64,000 nt of DNA, taken from the NCBI GenBank assembly GCA_030429625.1, contig JAUIFA010000002.1, forward strand, positions 347,134 through 411,133. Direction: 5' to 3'. This DNA is from Alphaproteobacteria bacterium. Its GTDB lineage: Bacteria > Pseudomonadota > Alphaproteobacteria > Rickettsiales > UBA8987. The translations under genes and the position numbers were made by a program. Shown here piece by piece: positions 54,981 through 64,000 of the stretch. The notes below the pieces were generated by a model that saw only the letters and a program-made list of their open reading frames with translations, was not told the origin of the DNA and did not search any database. Within the stretch, counting starts at the first letter, position 1. Every line of letters starts with the position of its first letter.

Positions 54981-57900
54981 ATGGCGCAGATTGTGGTTTC
55001 ATCGGCATTATCAACGGTAGGAAATTTTGTGGCCTCAACGGCTGCCGGTGAAGTGATTAAATCTTTTGGGATAAGTTCGGCCATAGGACAGGGTTTTGCC
55101 GGTAACCTGTTTGGCTCTGCCACCAATTTTCTAACTGGTAATATCGCCAATAAGCTACTAGGAAATAAGCCAAAGATCCGTGGTAGTCGCCTCAAAGAGC
55201 TGGACGTGCAAAGCTCCACTTATGGCAAGGCCATTGCGCGGGTTTACGGTAAATCCCGCGTGGCGGGTAATGTTATCTGGGCACGGCCAATTGTCGAACA
55301 TGTGGTCAGTAACAATGATGGTGGAGGAAAGGGCGGTGGTGGTAGCCGTGCCAGTAGCGCGCATTATGAATATAGCTGTTCGTTGGCCATTGCGATCTGT
55401 GAGGGTGAGATTGATTCTATTGGGCGGGTGTGGGCGGATGCCGGAGTGATTGATCCGGCGGAATTTACCAGCTCCTATCGGCTTTATAAGGGTACGGAAG
55501 ATCAGTTGCCTGACCCAACCATTGAAAGCTTTGAAGGAACAGATAACACACCAGCCTATCGGGGGTTGGCCTATGTGGTGATTGAGGATTTCCCCTTGGG
55601 TGATTATGGCAATCGTATCCCTAACTTTACCTTTGAGGTCAATCGCAAATTAAAGCCAGTGGACATTGACGGGATGGCGGTGGAGGACATGATCGAATCG
55701 ATGATTATGATCCCCGGTTCGGGTGAGTTTGTCTACGACACAATAGTGCAGCAAAAAACTTCCGGCTATTATGTGGACGGGCAGTGGGTTGCCAGTGGGG
55801 AGGCGGAGCGCATCAACCAAACCAATACCGACAACAAGGCCAACGCTTTGGTCGCGCTGGATCAGTTGCAAGAAACTTGCCCCAATGTTAATTGGGTAGG
55901 GTTGGTGGCGACCTGGTTTGGTAACGATGTGGACGCAGGGGCGTGTACCATCCGTCCGGGGGTGGAATATGCCAGCGGGGCATTTACCCAGCCCGATACG
56001 TGGAGCGTCGCGGGCATTGGCCGTTCTTCGGCCTATCTGATTTCTCAGGATGCTCAAGGCAATCCCGTCTATGGTGGAACGCCCAGTGATGCGTGCATTT
56101 TGCGCTATCTGGATGAGATGCAATCTCGTGGGCTGAATGTGATGTTTTACCCGATGTTTTTTATGGATACGGAAAACAAGCCGTGGCGGGGCAGGGTAAC
56201 GGGCAGCGCGGCTGACGTGGCGGATTTCTTTACTAAAACCAACGGCTATAACGATTTTATTTTGCATTATGCCAATTTGGTGAAGGATAAAGTGGATGCG
56301 TTTGTCATCGGTTCGGAACTTATTGGGCTGACCTCGGTGAACGATGGCAGCAACAACTTCCCGGCGGTAGACGCGCTGGTGAGTCTGGCGGCACAGGTCA
56401 AAACCATTGTTGGCAGCGGGGTGAAGGTCACCTATGCGGCGGATTGGTCAGAATATCACCATACCGATGGTGGTTGGTATAATCTTGATCCTCTATGGGC
56501 ATCGCCTAACATTGATTTTATCGGTATCGATGCCTATTTCCCACTGACCGATGCGCCACAGGAAGAGTATGACATTCAGCCAATGATTGATGGGTGGACA
56601 TCCGGCGAAGGCTATGACTGGTATTACACCGATCCTGAGAGAACGATTCAAGCTCCTCTTTCTGCGCCGTTTGCGTGGAAAAACATCGCCTGGTGGTGGG
56701 AGAATACCCACACCAATCCAGACAGTAACCCAACTGCTTGGGTACCAGAATCAAAGCCGATCTGGTTTACCGAATATGGTTTTCCTTCGGTCGATGGGGC
56801 AAGCAATCAACCCAATGTGTTTTACGATCCCAGCAGTTCGGAAAGTTATTTTCCCCGTTTTTCCAAGGGCAGGGTAGACAATCGTGCTCAGCGTTTGGGT
56901 TTGGCGGCGACCGAATATGTGTGGCAGGGGTCAAGCATGATTGAGCAGAAATTTGTTTGGACGTGGGACGCGCGCCCTTATCCGTTCTGGCCAAACCTCA
57001 ATGAAATATGGGCAGATACCGGTTTGTGGAAAACCGGTCATTGGGTTCAAGGTAAGCTCGGTGTTTCCGGCTTGGCAGCCATTGTGCTAGATATCTGCGT
57101 CACAGCTGGTTTAAGTGAAAATCAGGTGGATGTCAGTCGCCTATATGGATTGGTGGATGGCTATGTGTTGGCCGAACAGCAAACTGCGGCACAGGCGCTT
57201 TCAGCACTTCAGGCGGCATTCTTTTTTGATGCGGTGGAATCCGATGGGGTCATTACCTTTATTCCCAGAGGCGGAGAGTCGCTTGTAACCATTGATGCAG
57301 AGTATTTGCTCGTTGGACGGGAAAGCAATGACAGCTTGAACATTTTCCGCGCACAGGAAACCGAACTGCCCAAAAAAGTGGATGTGTCTTACATCAACCT
57401 TTCACGTGAATATCAGGTGGGTAATGAACATGCTCAGCGTCAGGTTACGCAGAGTCAGGAACAGACAACCATTTTGCTGCCCATTGTCATGGAATCCTCC
57501 TACGCTAAATCCATTGCGGATATCAGCCTGTATAATGCGTGGACAGAACGCACGGCCTATCGGTTTAAGCTGCCGGTGACCTATGCCTATCTTGAACCAA
57601 CGGACGTGATCACGGTCAATGACGGCAGCGCTAACCATGTGATGCGCCTTGTGCAGGTGAATCGTGCAGAAGGCGGTGAAATAGATATTTCTGCTGTGGC
57701 CGAGGATGTCAGTATTTATGATAGCTATGCAGCGGATGACGGCAGCGGACAGACTGAGATTGTTGTTCCTGCTGGTATAACGGATATGGAATTGTTGGAT
57801 TTGCCAACCCTCCCTGGAGAAGACGGAGGGGAAAGTTATGTTCGCTATGCGCTAAAAGGCCAGCAAGCGGGCTGGCGCGGCGCAGTGATTTATCGCAGTG

Positions 57901-58688
57901 ACGATGGAGGAAATAACTACACTCAAATTGCCAGTTCCAGTAATCAGGCCATTTTTGGGGTGGCGATGAACGAGATTGACCCTTCACATTCGCAGCGTTT
58001 TGACCGTTCAAGCTATGTGGATGTGATTGTCAACGGGCAACTTGAGTCGGTGAGTGAATCAGCGGTGTTAAACGGAGCCAATATCGCTCTTTTGGGGGAC
58101 GAAATTATCCAGTTTGCTCAGGCGATCTTGCTGGAGAATAATGTTTATCGTTTAAGTATTTTACTCCGTGGGCGGTTGGGGACAGAATATGCTATTTCCT
58201 CTCACGCTGAAGGGGATCGCTTTGTGTTGCTGGATTCACGTCTTGTCAGAAGTTCTGGTGCTGCCAACCTCATTGGTCTGACACGTCGCTATAAGCCGGT
58301 GACGGTAGGTGGCACATTGGACGTCACTGATTCAATAGAATTTACCTATCAGGGGCGGGCGTTTTTGCCTTATGCACCAGTGCATGTTTCGGCACAGCGT
58401 GATGGTTCAGGCAATATTGAGATCAGTTGGATTAGACGCACCCGTATCGGCGGCCATTGGCGGGATCTGGTGGACGTGCCACTTTCAGAAACTCAGGAAT
58501 TGTATGATGTTGAGATTCTTGACGGCAGTACGGTCGTGCGTAGCTGGCAGGTGACAACGGTGAGCGCAACCTATAGCGCGGCAGAACAGGTCACAGATTT
58601 TGGCAGTGTGCAAAGCTCGGTTGATGTACGGATTTATCAAATTTCAGAAATAGTAGGGCGTGGCACACCTGCTCAGGCTAGTATTTAA
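54981..58688 (+). CDS. GTA host-specificity/baseplate megatron protein (gp15-like)
   Basis: 1235 residues. ATG at 54981 with TAGGAGA upstream. N-terminal hydrophobic Gly/Ala stretch and IRGSRLKELDVQSSTYGKAIARVYG; a TIM-barrel-like region (about 370-640; DFIGIDAYFPLTD, IWFTEYGFPSVDG) as in GTA_TIM; then a phage tail-3 type domain (about 670-900) and C-terminal beta domains (LLRGRLGTEYAISSHAEGDRFVLL). This is the tail-tip protein of GTAs. It is about 29 kb from the head module. Confidence 0.9.
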   Translation: MAQIVVSSALSTVGNFVASTAAGEVIKSFGISSAIGQGFAGNLFGSATNFLTGNIANKLLGNKPKIRGSRLKELDVQSSTYGKAIARVYGKSRVAGNVIWARPIVEHVVSNNDGGGKGGGGSRASSAHYEYSCSLAIAICEGEIDSIGRVWADAGVIDPAEFTSSYRLYKGTEDQLPDPTIESFEGTDNTPAYRGLAYVVIEDFPLGDYGNRIPNFTFEVNRKLKPVDIDGMAVEDMIESMIMIPGSGEFVYDTIVQQKTSGYYVDGQWVASGEAERINQTNTDNKANALVALDQLQETCPNVNWVGLVATWFGNDVDAGACTIRPGVEYASGAFTQPDTWSVAGIGRSSAYLISQDAQGNPVYGGTPSDACILRYLDEMQSRGLNVMFYPMFFMDTENKPWRGRVTGSAADVADFFTKTNGYNDFILHYANLVKDKVDAFVIGSELIGLTSVNDGSNNFPAVDALVSLAAQVKTIVGSGVKVTYAADWSEYHHTDGGWYNLDPLWASPNIDFIGIDAYFPLTDAPQEEYDIQPMIDGWTSGEGYDWYYTDPERTIQAPLSAPFAWKNIAWWWENTHTNPDSNPTAWVPESKPIWFTEYGFPSVDGASNQPNVFYDPSSSESYFPRFSKGRVDNRAQRLGLAATEYVWQGSSMIEQKFVWTWDARPYPFWPNLNEIWADTGLWKTGHWVQGKLGVSGLAAIVLDICVTAGLSENQVDVSRLYGLVDGYVLAEQQTAAQALSALQAAFFFDAVESDGVITFIPRGGESLVTIDAEYLLVGRESNDSLNIFRAQETELPKKVDVSYINLSREYQVGNEHAQRQVTQSQEQTTILLPIVMESSYAKSIADISLYNAWTERTAYRFKLPVTYAYLEPTDVITVNDGSANHVMRLVQVNRAEGGEIDISAVAEDVSIYDSYAADDGSGQTEIVVPAGITDMELLDLPTLPGEDGGESYVRYALKGQQAGWRGAVIYRSDDGGNNYTQIASSSNQAIFGVAMNEIDPSHSQRFDRSSYVDVIVNGQLESVSESAVLNGANIALLGDEIIQFAQAILLENNVYRLSILLRGRLGTEYAISSHAEGDRFVLLDSRLVRSSGAANLIGLTRRYKPVTVGGTLDVTDSIEFTYQGRAFLPYAPVHVSAQRDGSGNIEISWIRRTRIGGHWRDLVDVPLSETQELYDVEILDGSTVVRSWQVTTVSATYSAAEQVTDFGSVQSSVDVRIYQISEIVGRGTPAQASI

Positions 58689-58707
58689 TAAATAGAAGGA
58701 GAGAGTT

Positions 58708-59049
58708 ATGGCAGTAACAAATAATATGGAAGTGACGTTGGTGGAACAAAGCCAGTCGCAAAAGGAAGTCACCGTCAATGAGGCATTTGCTCGTTTTGAC
58801 GCTATTTTAAACACCGCGGCTATCGGTAAGGATTGGACAGCGCCTCCAGGCTCTCCTGCTAACGGAGATGTGTATATTATTGGCGCGTCTGCCACCGGAG
58901 ATTGGGCTGGTCATGATGGAGAGATTGCCTATTTTGATCAGGTATGGAAATTTATCACCCCCAAAGAAGGCTGTTTGATGTGGGCAGCCGATCAGACCGC
59001 GTTGTTTGTCTATAGTGGTAGTGTCTGGAATTTACTCGTAGATATATAA
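58708..59049 (+). CDS. DUF2793-domain GTA/phage tail protein
   Basis: 113 residues: SQSQKEVTVNEAFARFDAIL, TAPPGSPANGDVYIIGASATGDWAGHDGEIAYF, WKFITPKEGCLMW, LFVYSGSVWNLL. This is the whole DUF2793 unit, commonly placed just after gp15 in alphaproteobacterial GTAs and prophages, where it is thought to be part of tail fibres. AAGGAGAGAG precedes the ATG. Confidence 0.9.
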   Translation: MAVTNNMEVTLVEQSQSQKEVTVNEAFARFDAILNTAAIGKDWTAPPGSPANGDVYIIGASATGDWAGHDGEIAYFDQVWKFITPKEGCLMWAADQTALFVYSGSVWNLLVDI

Positions 59050-59064
59050 CAGGGATTATCTCCT

Positions 59065-59319
59065 ATGCAATTGGAACAAAAAAGTCGAGAACATTTAATT
59101 AAGGAAGTGGCTAGAACGGCTGCAAAAGAAGCTGTCTATGAGATGATGCTGACCATCGGGGTAGACAGTAAAAACCCCAAAGAAATTCAGGCAGATCTCA
59201 TCTACCTCAACCGCCTGCGTAAGGGGGTGGAATATGTGAATATGCGTATAAAAGCAGTGATGGTGGCGGTGATTGTTCCATCCATTCTGATGTTAATATG
59301 GAATAGTATACGGTCATAG
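59065..59319 (+). CDS. Small GTA-associated membrane protein (DUF6127-like)
   Basis: 84 residues: a helical N-terminus (KEVARTAAKEAVYEMMLTIGVD), EIQADLIYLNRLRKGVEYVNM and one C-terminal membrane helix (VMVAVIVPSILMLIW). This layout fits the DUF6127-like proteins found beside GTA tail genes. Role unknown; possibly holin-like, which is inference. Confidence 0.7.
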   Translation: MQLEQKSREHLIKEVARTAAKEAVYEMMLTIGVDSKNPKEIQADLIYLNRLRKGVEYVNMRIKAVMVAVIVPSILMLIWNSIRS

Positions 59320-59379
59320 GGTTGAAAAAAGTCATATTTTAGTATACAATTCCTCTATTGTTATCATTGGGGGTTATCA

Positions 59380-59949
59380 ATGGCTATGTGCTTTAGATTA
59401 TGTATCTATCTTTTTGTTATATCACTGTTTATTCTTGAACCTGCCTATGCGGCAAAGCCAACACGTAAATCACGTGAGGAGCTGCAGTTGATGGAAAAGC
59501 GCCGCTTAGAGATGTTGGTGAATAATTTAGGTGCGGGCAATTATGGACCAGTAGAAAATGCTATGCGTGAATTTGAGGAGATGGGAGAAGAAGCCGTTCC
59601 ACATCTTACAGCAGTTCTAAGAGATAAAGATCAGGAGAAAAAAGTTCATCTTAACGCCATTTATGCGCTGGGACGTTTGGGTAAAGATGGTCGCAGGGGA
59701 GTATCTGCTATTATCACCTATCTTCGCCGTAATGATGAAGATTTTAAGGCGGTTAGTGCCATAGCATTAGGAAAAATAGGCAAATCTGCCAGAGATGCGG
59801 TGGTGCCACTTTCGCAATTATTGTTTGATGAAAGCCCATGGGTGATTAAAAGTGCTCGCGATGCCTTGTTAAAAATTGGTACAGAACAGGCTCAAAAATC
59901 CGTTGCAGACTGGGATGAGTTACAAAACAAAATCGAAATAAGACGATAA
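59380..59949 (+). CDS. Secreted HEAT-repeat protein
   Basis: 189 residues. Signal peptide to YAA (about 25). Four or so HEAT-like helical pairs: GEEAVPHLTAVLRDKDQEKKVHLNAIYALGRLG, GRRGVSAIITYLR..., FKAVSAIALGKIG, DAVVPLSQLLFDESPWVIKSARDALLKIG. A binding scaffold, probably periplasmic. Converges on clpB with 6 bases between ends. Confidence 0.82.
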   Translation: MAMCFRLCIYLFVISLFILEPAYAAKPTRKSREELQLMEKRRLEMLVNNLGAGNYGPVENAMREFEEMGEEAVPHLTAVLRDKDQEKKVHLNAIYALGRLGKDGRRGVSAIITYLRRNDEDFKAVSAIALGKIGKSARDAVVPLSQLLFDESPWVIKSARDALLKIGTEQAQKSVADWDELQNKIEIRR

Positions 59950-59955
59950 ACTATC

Positions 59956-62544
59956 CTAGCTTATTTTGATTTCTTTTCCATCATAACTTACCTTAACAAT
60001 TGACCCGTCTTTGACATCACCTTTCAATATTTCAGAGGCTAATGGATTTTGTAATTCACGCTGGATCACCCGTTTCAGTGGGCGTGCGCCATAGACAGGA
60101 TCGTAACCTTTTTCTGCCAGATAGGCAATGGCCTTATCGTCCATATCAATTCGTATGTCTTTATTTTTCAATCTTTTACGTAAAATATTGAGCTGAATGT
60201 CGACAATGTTGGCCATGTCCGATTTTTGCAGACGATTAAATAGGATAATCTCATCCAAACGGTTTAAAAATTCCGGTCTAAAGGAGGCCTGCACCACTTC
60301 CATGACCTGTTTTCTGGCCTTTTCAGCAGACTCACCATCGGGTAAATCAGCTAAATATTGTGCCCCAAGATTAGAGGTCAGAATGATGGTGGTGTTAGAA
60401 AAATCCACCGTGCGTCCTTGTCCGTCGGTCAGGCGGCCATCATCAAGCACCTGTAATAAGATATTAAATACATCAGGATGGGCTTTTTCAACTTCATCAA
60501 ACAAAATTACCTGATAAGGACGACGACGGACAGCTTCGGTCAGTGCGCCGCCTTCGTCGTAACCTACATAACCCGGAGGGGAACCAATCAAACGGGCAAC
60601 GGAATGTTTTTCCATATATTCGGACATGTCTACCCGTAATAGTGCGGATTCGTCATCAAACATAAACTCTGCCAGTGCTTTTGTTAATTCTGTTTTTCCT
60701 ACACCGGTAGGCCCTAAAAACAAGAACGAACCTAGCGGACGGGTTTCGTCCTGTAAGCCAGCGCGAGAGCGTCGTAATGCTTCGCTTACAGCTTTGAGGG
60801 CTTCTTCCTGACCCACAACACGCTTGCGTAAGTTTTCTTCCATGCCAAGCAGTTTATCACGCTCTCCTTCCATCATTTTTTCCACGCTGATACCTGTCCA
60901 ACGGGCGACAATGTTGGCAATATCATCTTCTGTGATCGATTCACGTACCATAGAGCCTTGGGTTCTGTTTTTCTCGGCTTCGGCAATTTTCTTTTCCAGC
61001 TCAGGGATGATGCCATAAGTTAATTCGGACGCACGTGCGAGATTACCCTCACGCTGAACAATTTCCAATTCTTTGCGGGCATCATCAAGCTGTTCTTTAG
61101 CTTTTTGTACATCCGTCAGTTTAGATTTTTCAGCTTCCCATTGTTCGTTAAGCTCGTCGGCTTGTTTGGAAAGTGTTTCCAATTCTTCTTCCAGCTTACT
61201 TAAACGTTCTTTAGAGGCTTTGTCTTTCTCTTTTTTTAGTGCTTCTTTTTCAATACGCAACTGGATCACCTTACGGTCAATCTCGTCAATATTTTCTGGC
61301 TTACTGTCAATTTGCAGACGCAGTTTACTGGCGGCTTCGTCGACCAAATCAATGGCTTTATCCGGTAGGAAACGATCAGTTATATAGCGGTTAGACAGGG
61401 TGGCAGCGGCTACCAGTGCCGAATCGGTAATCGTAATCCCATGGTGAACTTCGTATTTTTCTTTAATCCCACGTAGGATAGAAATTGTATCTTCGACACT
61501 CGGTTCACTGACATAGGCGGGTTGGAAGCGTCGTGCCAAGGCAGCGTCTTTTTCAATATATTTACGGTATTCGTCGAGAGTGGTTGCCCCAACGCAGTGT
61601 AATTCACCACGAGCAAGTGCGGGTTTAAGCAAGTTTGACGCATCCATAGAGCCTTCGGCAGCCCCCGCGCCAACAAGTGTATGCAGTTCGTCAATAAAGA
61701 GAATAATTTCACCATTGGATTGGGTAATCTCATTAAGAACAGATTTTAAACGTTCTTCAAATTCGCCACGGAATTTTGCTCCGGCAATGAGTGCACCTAA
61801 ATCTAACGCCATAAGTTTTTTATTTTTTAGGTTTTCTGGGACATCACCAGCAACCATTCTTTGAGCAAGCCCTTCAAGAATGGCTGTTTTACCCACGCCG
61901 GGTTCGCCAATAAGTACGGGGTTGTTTTTCGTTCTACGAGATAATACCTGCATGGTGCGGCGGATTTCCTCATCCCGCCCAATAACGGGGTCAAGTTTTC
62001 CTTCTGCGGCTTCAGCGGTTAAATCACGCGCGTATTTGTTCAGCGCATCATATTGATTTTCGCTGGTAGGTGAATCGGCGGTTCTTCCTTTTCTCATGTC
62101 TTTTATTGCTGCCTCCAATATTTGAGGGGTTATGCCTGCATCACGTAAAATTTTACAAGATGCTATTCCTTCGGTTAATGTTAATGCTTGTAAGACCCTT
62201 TCGGTGGTTACATAACTGTCTTTAGACTTTTTTGCCAATTCTTCTGCGCTGGCTAATACTTTATCTGCTTTCTGATCAATATAGATTTGTTGGTTGGAGC
62301 CGGTTACTTTGGGGATAGAGTTTAGCTCTTTATCGATAGCAGATTTAACAAATGATATTGAAGCGCCGCAAGCACTCAGTAGTTTCTCAGTAAGATTATA
62401 ATCTGAACCAACGGTAGGTTCTTCTTCCACAAGTGCTTTGAAGATATGTTCGGGTGTCATGGCTTGATGGTCATGACGCTGCATATAGCGCTGAGCATAT
62501 TGCAAAGCTTCCTGAACATTTTGAGTCAGTTTATCAAAATTCAT
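59956..62544 (-). CDS. clpB: ClpB disaggregase
   Basis: About 862 residues from the ATG at 62544 with AAGGAGG upstream. Hexameric AAA+ chaperone that works with DnaK to rescue aggregates. N-domain (1-145), NBD1 Walker [10 protein letters not shown] and Walker [16 protein letters not shown], a long coiled-coil middle domain (about 400-520), NBD2 Walker [11 protein letters not shown], arginine finger region, and C-terminal [15 protein letters not shown]. Full length. Confidence 0.98.
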   Translation of the reverse strand: MNFDKLTQNVQEALQYAQRYMQRHDHQAMTPEHIFKALVEEEPTVGSDYNLTEKLLSACGASISFVKSAIDKELNSIPKVTGSNQQIYIDQKADKVLASAEELAKKSKDSYVTTERVLQALTLTEGIASCKILRDAGITPQILEAAIKDMRKGRTADSPTSENQYDALNKYARDLTAEAAEGKLDPVIGRDEEIRRTMQVLSRRTKNNPVLIGEPGVGKTAILEGLAQRMVAGDVPENLKNKKLMALDLGALIAGAKFRGEFEERLKSVLNEITQSNGEIILFIDELHTLVGAGAAEGSMDASNLLKPALARGELHCVGATTLDEYRKYIEKDAALARRFQPAYVSEPSVEDTISILRGIKEKYEVHHGITITDSALVAAATLSNRYITDRFLPDKAIDLVDEAASKLRLQIDSKPENIDEIDRKVIQLRIEKEALKKEKDKASKERLSKLEEELETLSKQADELNEQWEAEKSKLTDVQKAKEQLDDARKELEIVQREGNLARASELTYGIIPELEKKIAEAEKNRTQGSMVRESITEDDIANIVARWTGISVEKMMEGERDKLLGMEENLRKRVVGQEEALKAVSEALRRSRAGLQDETRPLGSFLFLGPTGVGKTELTKALAEFMFDDESALLRVDMSEYMEKHSVARLIGSPPGYVGYDEGGALTEAVRRRPYQVILFDEVEKAHPDVFNILLQVLDDGRLTDGQGRTVDFSNTTIILTSNLGAQYLADLPDGESAEKARKQVMEVVQASFRPEFLNRLDEIILFNRLQKSDMANIVDIQLNILRKRLKNKDIRIDMDDKAIAYLAEKGYDPVYGARPLKRVIQRELQNPLASEILKGDVKDGSIVKVSYDGKEIKIS

Positions 62545-62566
62545 ACTATCCTCCTTGCTACACATT

Positions 62567-62595
62567 CATGTAAGCAAGAAAAATACAATTTCAAG
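62567..62595 (-). promoter_or_regulatory. Possible heat-shock (sigma-32) promoter of clpB
   Basis: On the - strand: CTTGAAA (62595-62589), 14 bases, then CTTACATG (62574-62567), a partial match to CCCCATNT. Position before clpB makes it plausible but the -10 is weak. Confidence 0.3.
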
Positions 62596-62610
62596 ATGTG
62601 GATACTGTTT

Positions 62611-64000
62611 TTATCCTCGACATAAATTACGGATGACGTTGTGCAAAATGCCACCATTTTTGAAGTAATCAATCTCATCTTCCGTATCAATACGACATAA
62701 AAGAGGAACATCTTGCGTACTGCCATCGGCACGTTTTATTACCAAAGTCACATCCATTTTTGGTTTGATTCCGTCTTTAATGCCTATAATATCAAAGGAT
62801 TCGCTGCCATCAAGATTTAAGGAATTACGGTTTGTTCCTTCTTTAAAGAGTAAAGGAAGTACGCCCATCCCCACTAGATTAGAGCGGTGAATACGCTCAA
62901 AGCTCTCGGCAATAACAGCTTTAATACCCAGTAGAGTTGTGCCTTTGGCTGCCCAGTCCCGCGAAGAACCCATACCATACCCTTCGCCACCAAAAACGAT
63001 CAGTGGAGTGTCGGTTTCTTTGTATTTCATTGCCGCGTCATAAATACTCATCACTTCACCGGTGGGGGCATATTTGGTAACGCCGCCTTCAGTGCCGGGA
63101 ACTAATTCATTCTTGATACGGACATTGGCAAATGTTCCGCGCATCATTACTTCATGATTACCACGTCGTGAACCAAAGGAGTTGTAATCTTTTTGGTCAA
63201 CACCATTCTCATTAAGATACTTGGCGGCGGGGCCATCTTTAGCAATCACCCCAGCCGGTGAGATATGGTCTGTGGTAATAAAATCACCAAACAGAGCTAG
63301 CATTTTCGCGCCTTTGACATCAGAAATAGTGCCAAGATTCATGGTCATACCCTCAAAATATGGAGGATTCTGAATGTAGGTGCTGCTGCTGTCCCAATCA
63401 TAGACTTCACTAGTAGTAGTCTCAATATCTTGCCATTCTTTGGTTCCGGCAAACACGTCAGCATATTTGGCAGAGAACATTTCTGGTGTAACGGTTTTTT
63501 GCACCTGCTGGGCAATTTCTGCGTTGCTGGGCCATATGTCTTTTAGATAGACATTGTTACCATTTTTGTCCTTTCCAATGGCATCTTTCGTTAGGTCAAT
63601 GCCCATGTTTCCAGCAATGGCATAGGCCACTACCAATGGCGGTGACATCAAATAATTACCTTTGGTTCTTGGGTGAACGCGACCTTCAAAGTTGCGGTTG
63701 CCAGAAAGTACGGAAGCAACGATTAACTCATTGTGCTTAATAGAATCTTCAATGGCAGGATCCAGTGGTCCAGAGTTGCCAATACAGGTAGTGCACCCAT
63801 AGCCCACCAAGTTGAAGCCCAGCGCGTCCAGATCATCCTGAAGACCGGCGGCTTCAAGATATTCAGTCACTACTTTAGAGCCTGGTGCCAAAGAAGTTTT
63901 TACCCATGGCTTCACCTTCAATCCTTTCTCCAGCGCTTTCTTCGCCACTAAACCGGCGGCAATCATCACGCTTGGGTTGGAGGTGTTGGTACAGCTTGTA
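62611..64000 (-). CDS. acnA: Aconitate hydratase A, 3' part only
   Basis: The frame runs off the right edge; codons beyond the GTG at 63969 give [16 protein letters not shown], so the gene is 5'-truncated by the window. About 463 residues of the C-terminal half are present, with 4Fe-4S ligands in [10 protein letters not shown] and [53 protein letters not shown] and [12 protein letters not shown]. Interconverts citrate and isocitrate in the TCA cycle. Confidence 0.97.
   Translation of the reverse strand, partial: TSCTNTSNPSVMIAAGLVAKKALEKGLKVKPWVKTSLAPGSKVVTEYLEAAGLQDDLDALGFNLVGYGCTTCIGNSGPLDPAIEDSIKHNELIVASVLSGNRNFEGRVHPRTKGNYLMSPPLVVAYAIAGNMGIDLTKDAIGKDKNGNNVYLKDIWPSNAEIAQQVQKTVTPEMFSAKYADVFAGTKEWQDIETTTSEVYDWDSSSTYIQNPPYFEGMTMNLGTISDVKGAKMLALFGDFITTDHISPAGVIAKDGPAAKYLNENGVDQKDYNSFGSRRGNHEVMMRGTFANVRIKNELVPGTEGGVTKYAPTGEVMSIYDAAMKYKETDTPLIVFGGEGYGMGSSRDWAAKGTTLLGIKAVIAESFERIHRSNLVGMGVLPLLFKEGTNRNSLNLDGSESFDIIGIKDGIKPKMDVTLVIKRADGSTQDVPLLCRIDTEDEIDYFKNGGILHNVIRNLCRG

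Noticed and set aside
55650..56267. Open frame of 205 codons opposite the gp15-like gene
   Set aside because: It is embedded in a clearly coding gene and has no start signals or recognisable content.

Overview
The window is a 64 kb piece of a chromosome from a fairly low-GC, Gram-negative bacterium, most likely an alphaproteobacterium. The evidence is the mix of SecB, an ordinary set of core genes (guaA, rlmE, fumC, rpoN, rplM-rpsI, gltX, cysS, ung, clpB, acnA), a PhaR-type polyhydroxyalkanoate regulator, the PF08886-type GshA, and gene-transfer-agent (GTA)-like phage genes of the kind typical of Alphaproteobacteria. I cannot name a genus. I saw no rRNA, tRNA or CRISPR array.

Layout. (1) 1-10635: a type IV pilus locus of MSHA-like composition. 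A TPR protein, pilT and pilU run rightward and converge on a leftward operon: PilB/MshE-like ATPase, PilC/MshG-like platform, a PilM-PilN (GspL/MshI-like) fusion, a PilO/MshJ-like protein, a MshK/PilP-like secreted protein and an orphan ABC ATPase. (2) 10754-19430: housekeeping and biotin genes: guaA, rlmE, a GST, secB, a small barrel-like protein, an RDD membrane protein, and bioF-bioC-bioD divergent from bioB. (3) 19431-26333: REP-like repeats and a compact GTA/prophage head module (small terminase candidate, large terminase, portal, protease, capsid, connectors, NlpC/P60 peptidase). (4) 26344-30123: fumC, then rpoN and a YqgE/AlgH protein. (5) 30319-37579: a second pilus locus with a third PilT-like ATPase, FimT, PilV, PilW and PilX-like minor pilins, a small secreted protein and a PilY1-like adhesin. 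The PilY1 VWA domain is interrupted by a six-bladed NHL-type propeller. (6) 37580-40600: three consecutive leftward, single-gene units for secreted orphan proteins. Each has its own TTGACA promoter and strong terminator, and base use looks foreign. (7) 40727-53249: an NlpD-like lipoprotein, rplM-rpsI, argC, two previously unlisted micro-lipoproteins, a gamma-carbonic anhydrase, another orphan gene, gshA, rsmE, ubiA, phaR, gltX, a cysS split by a one-base frameshift, an Hpt-like protein and ung. (8) 53403-64000: an OprO/P-type porin, a GTA tail module (gp15-like host-specificity protein, DUF2793, DUF6127-like), a HEAT-repeat protein, clpB and the 3' part of acnA.

How it fits together. The two pilus loci supply the cytoplasmic motors, inner-membrane platform and pilus tip, but the window contains no major pilin, secretin or prepilin peptidase, so these must lie elsewhere. 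The GTA genes form a head module and a distant tail-fibre module. Tail-tube and tape-measure genes are missing from both, so the element is either dispersed or decayed. Intergenic REP/MITE-like repeats recur through the window.

Most unusual items: the NHL insertion in the PilY1 VWA domain, the three-unit cassette of secreted orphan genes with duplicated promoters, the tandem 23- and 30-residue lipoproteins, and the split cysS.
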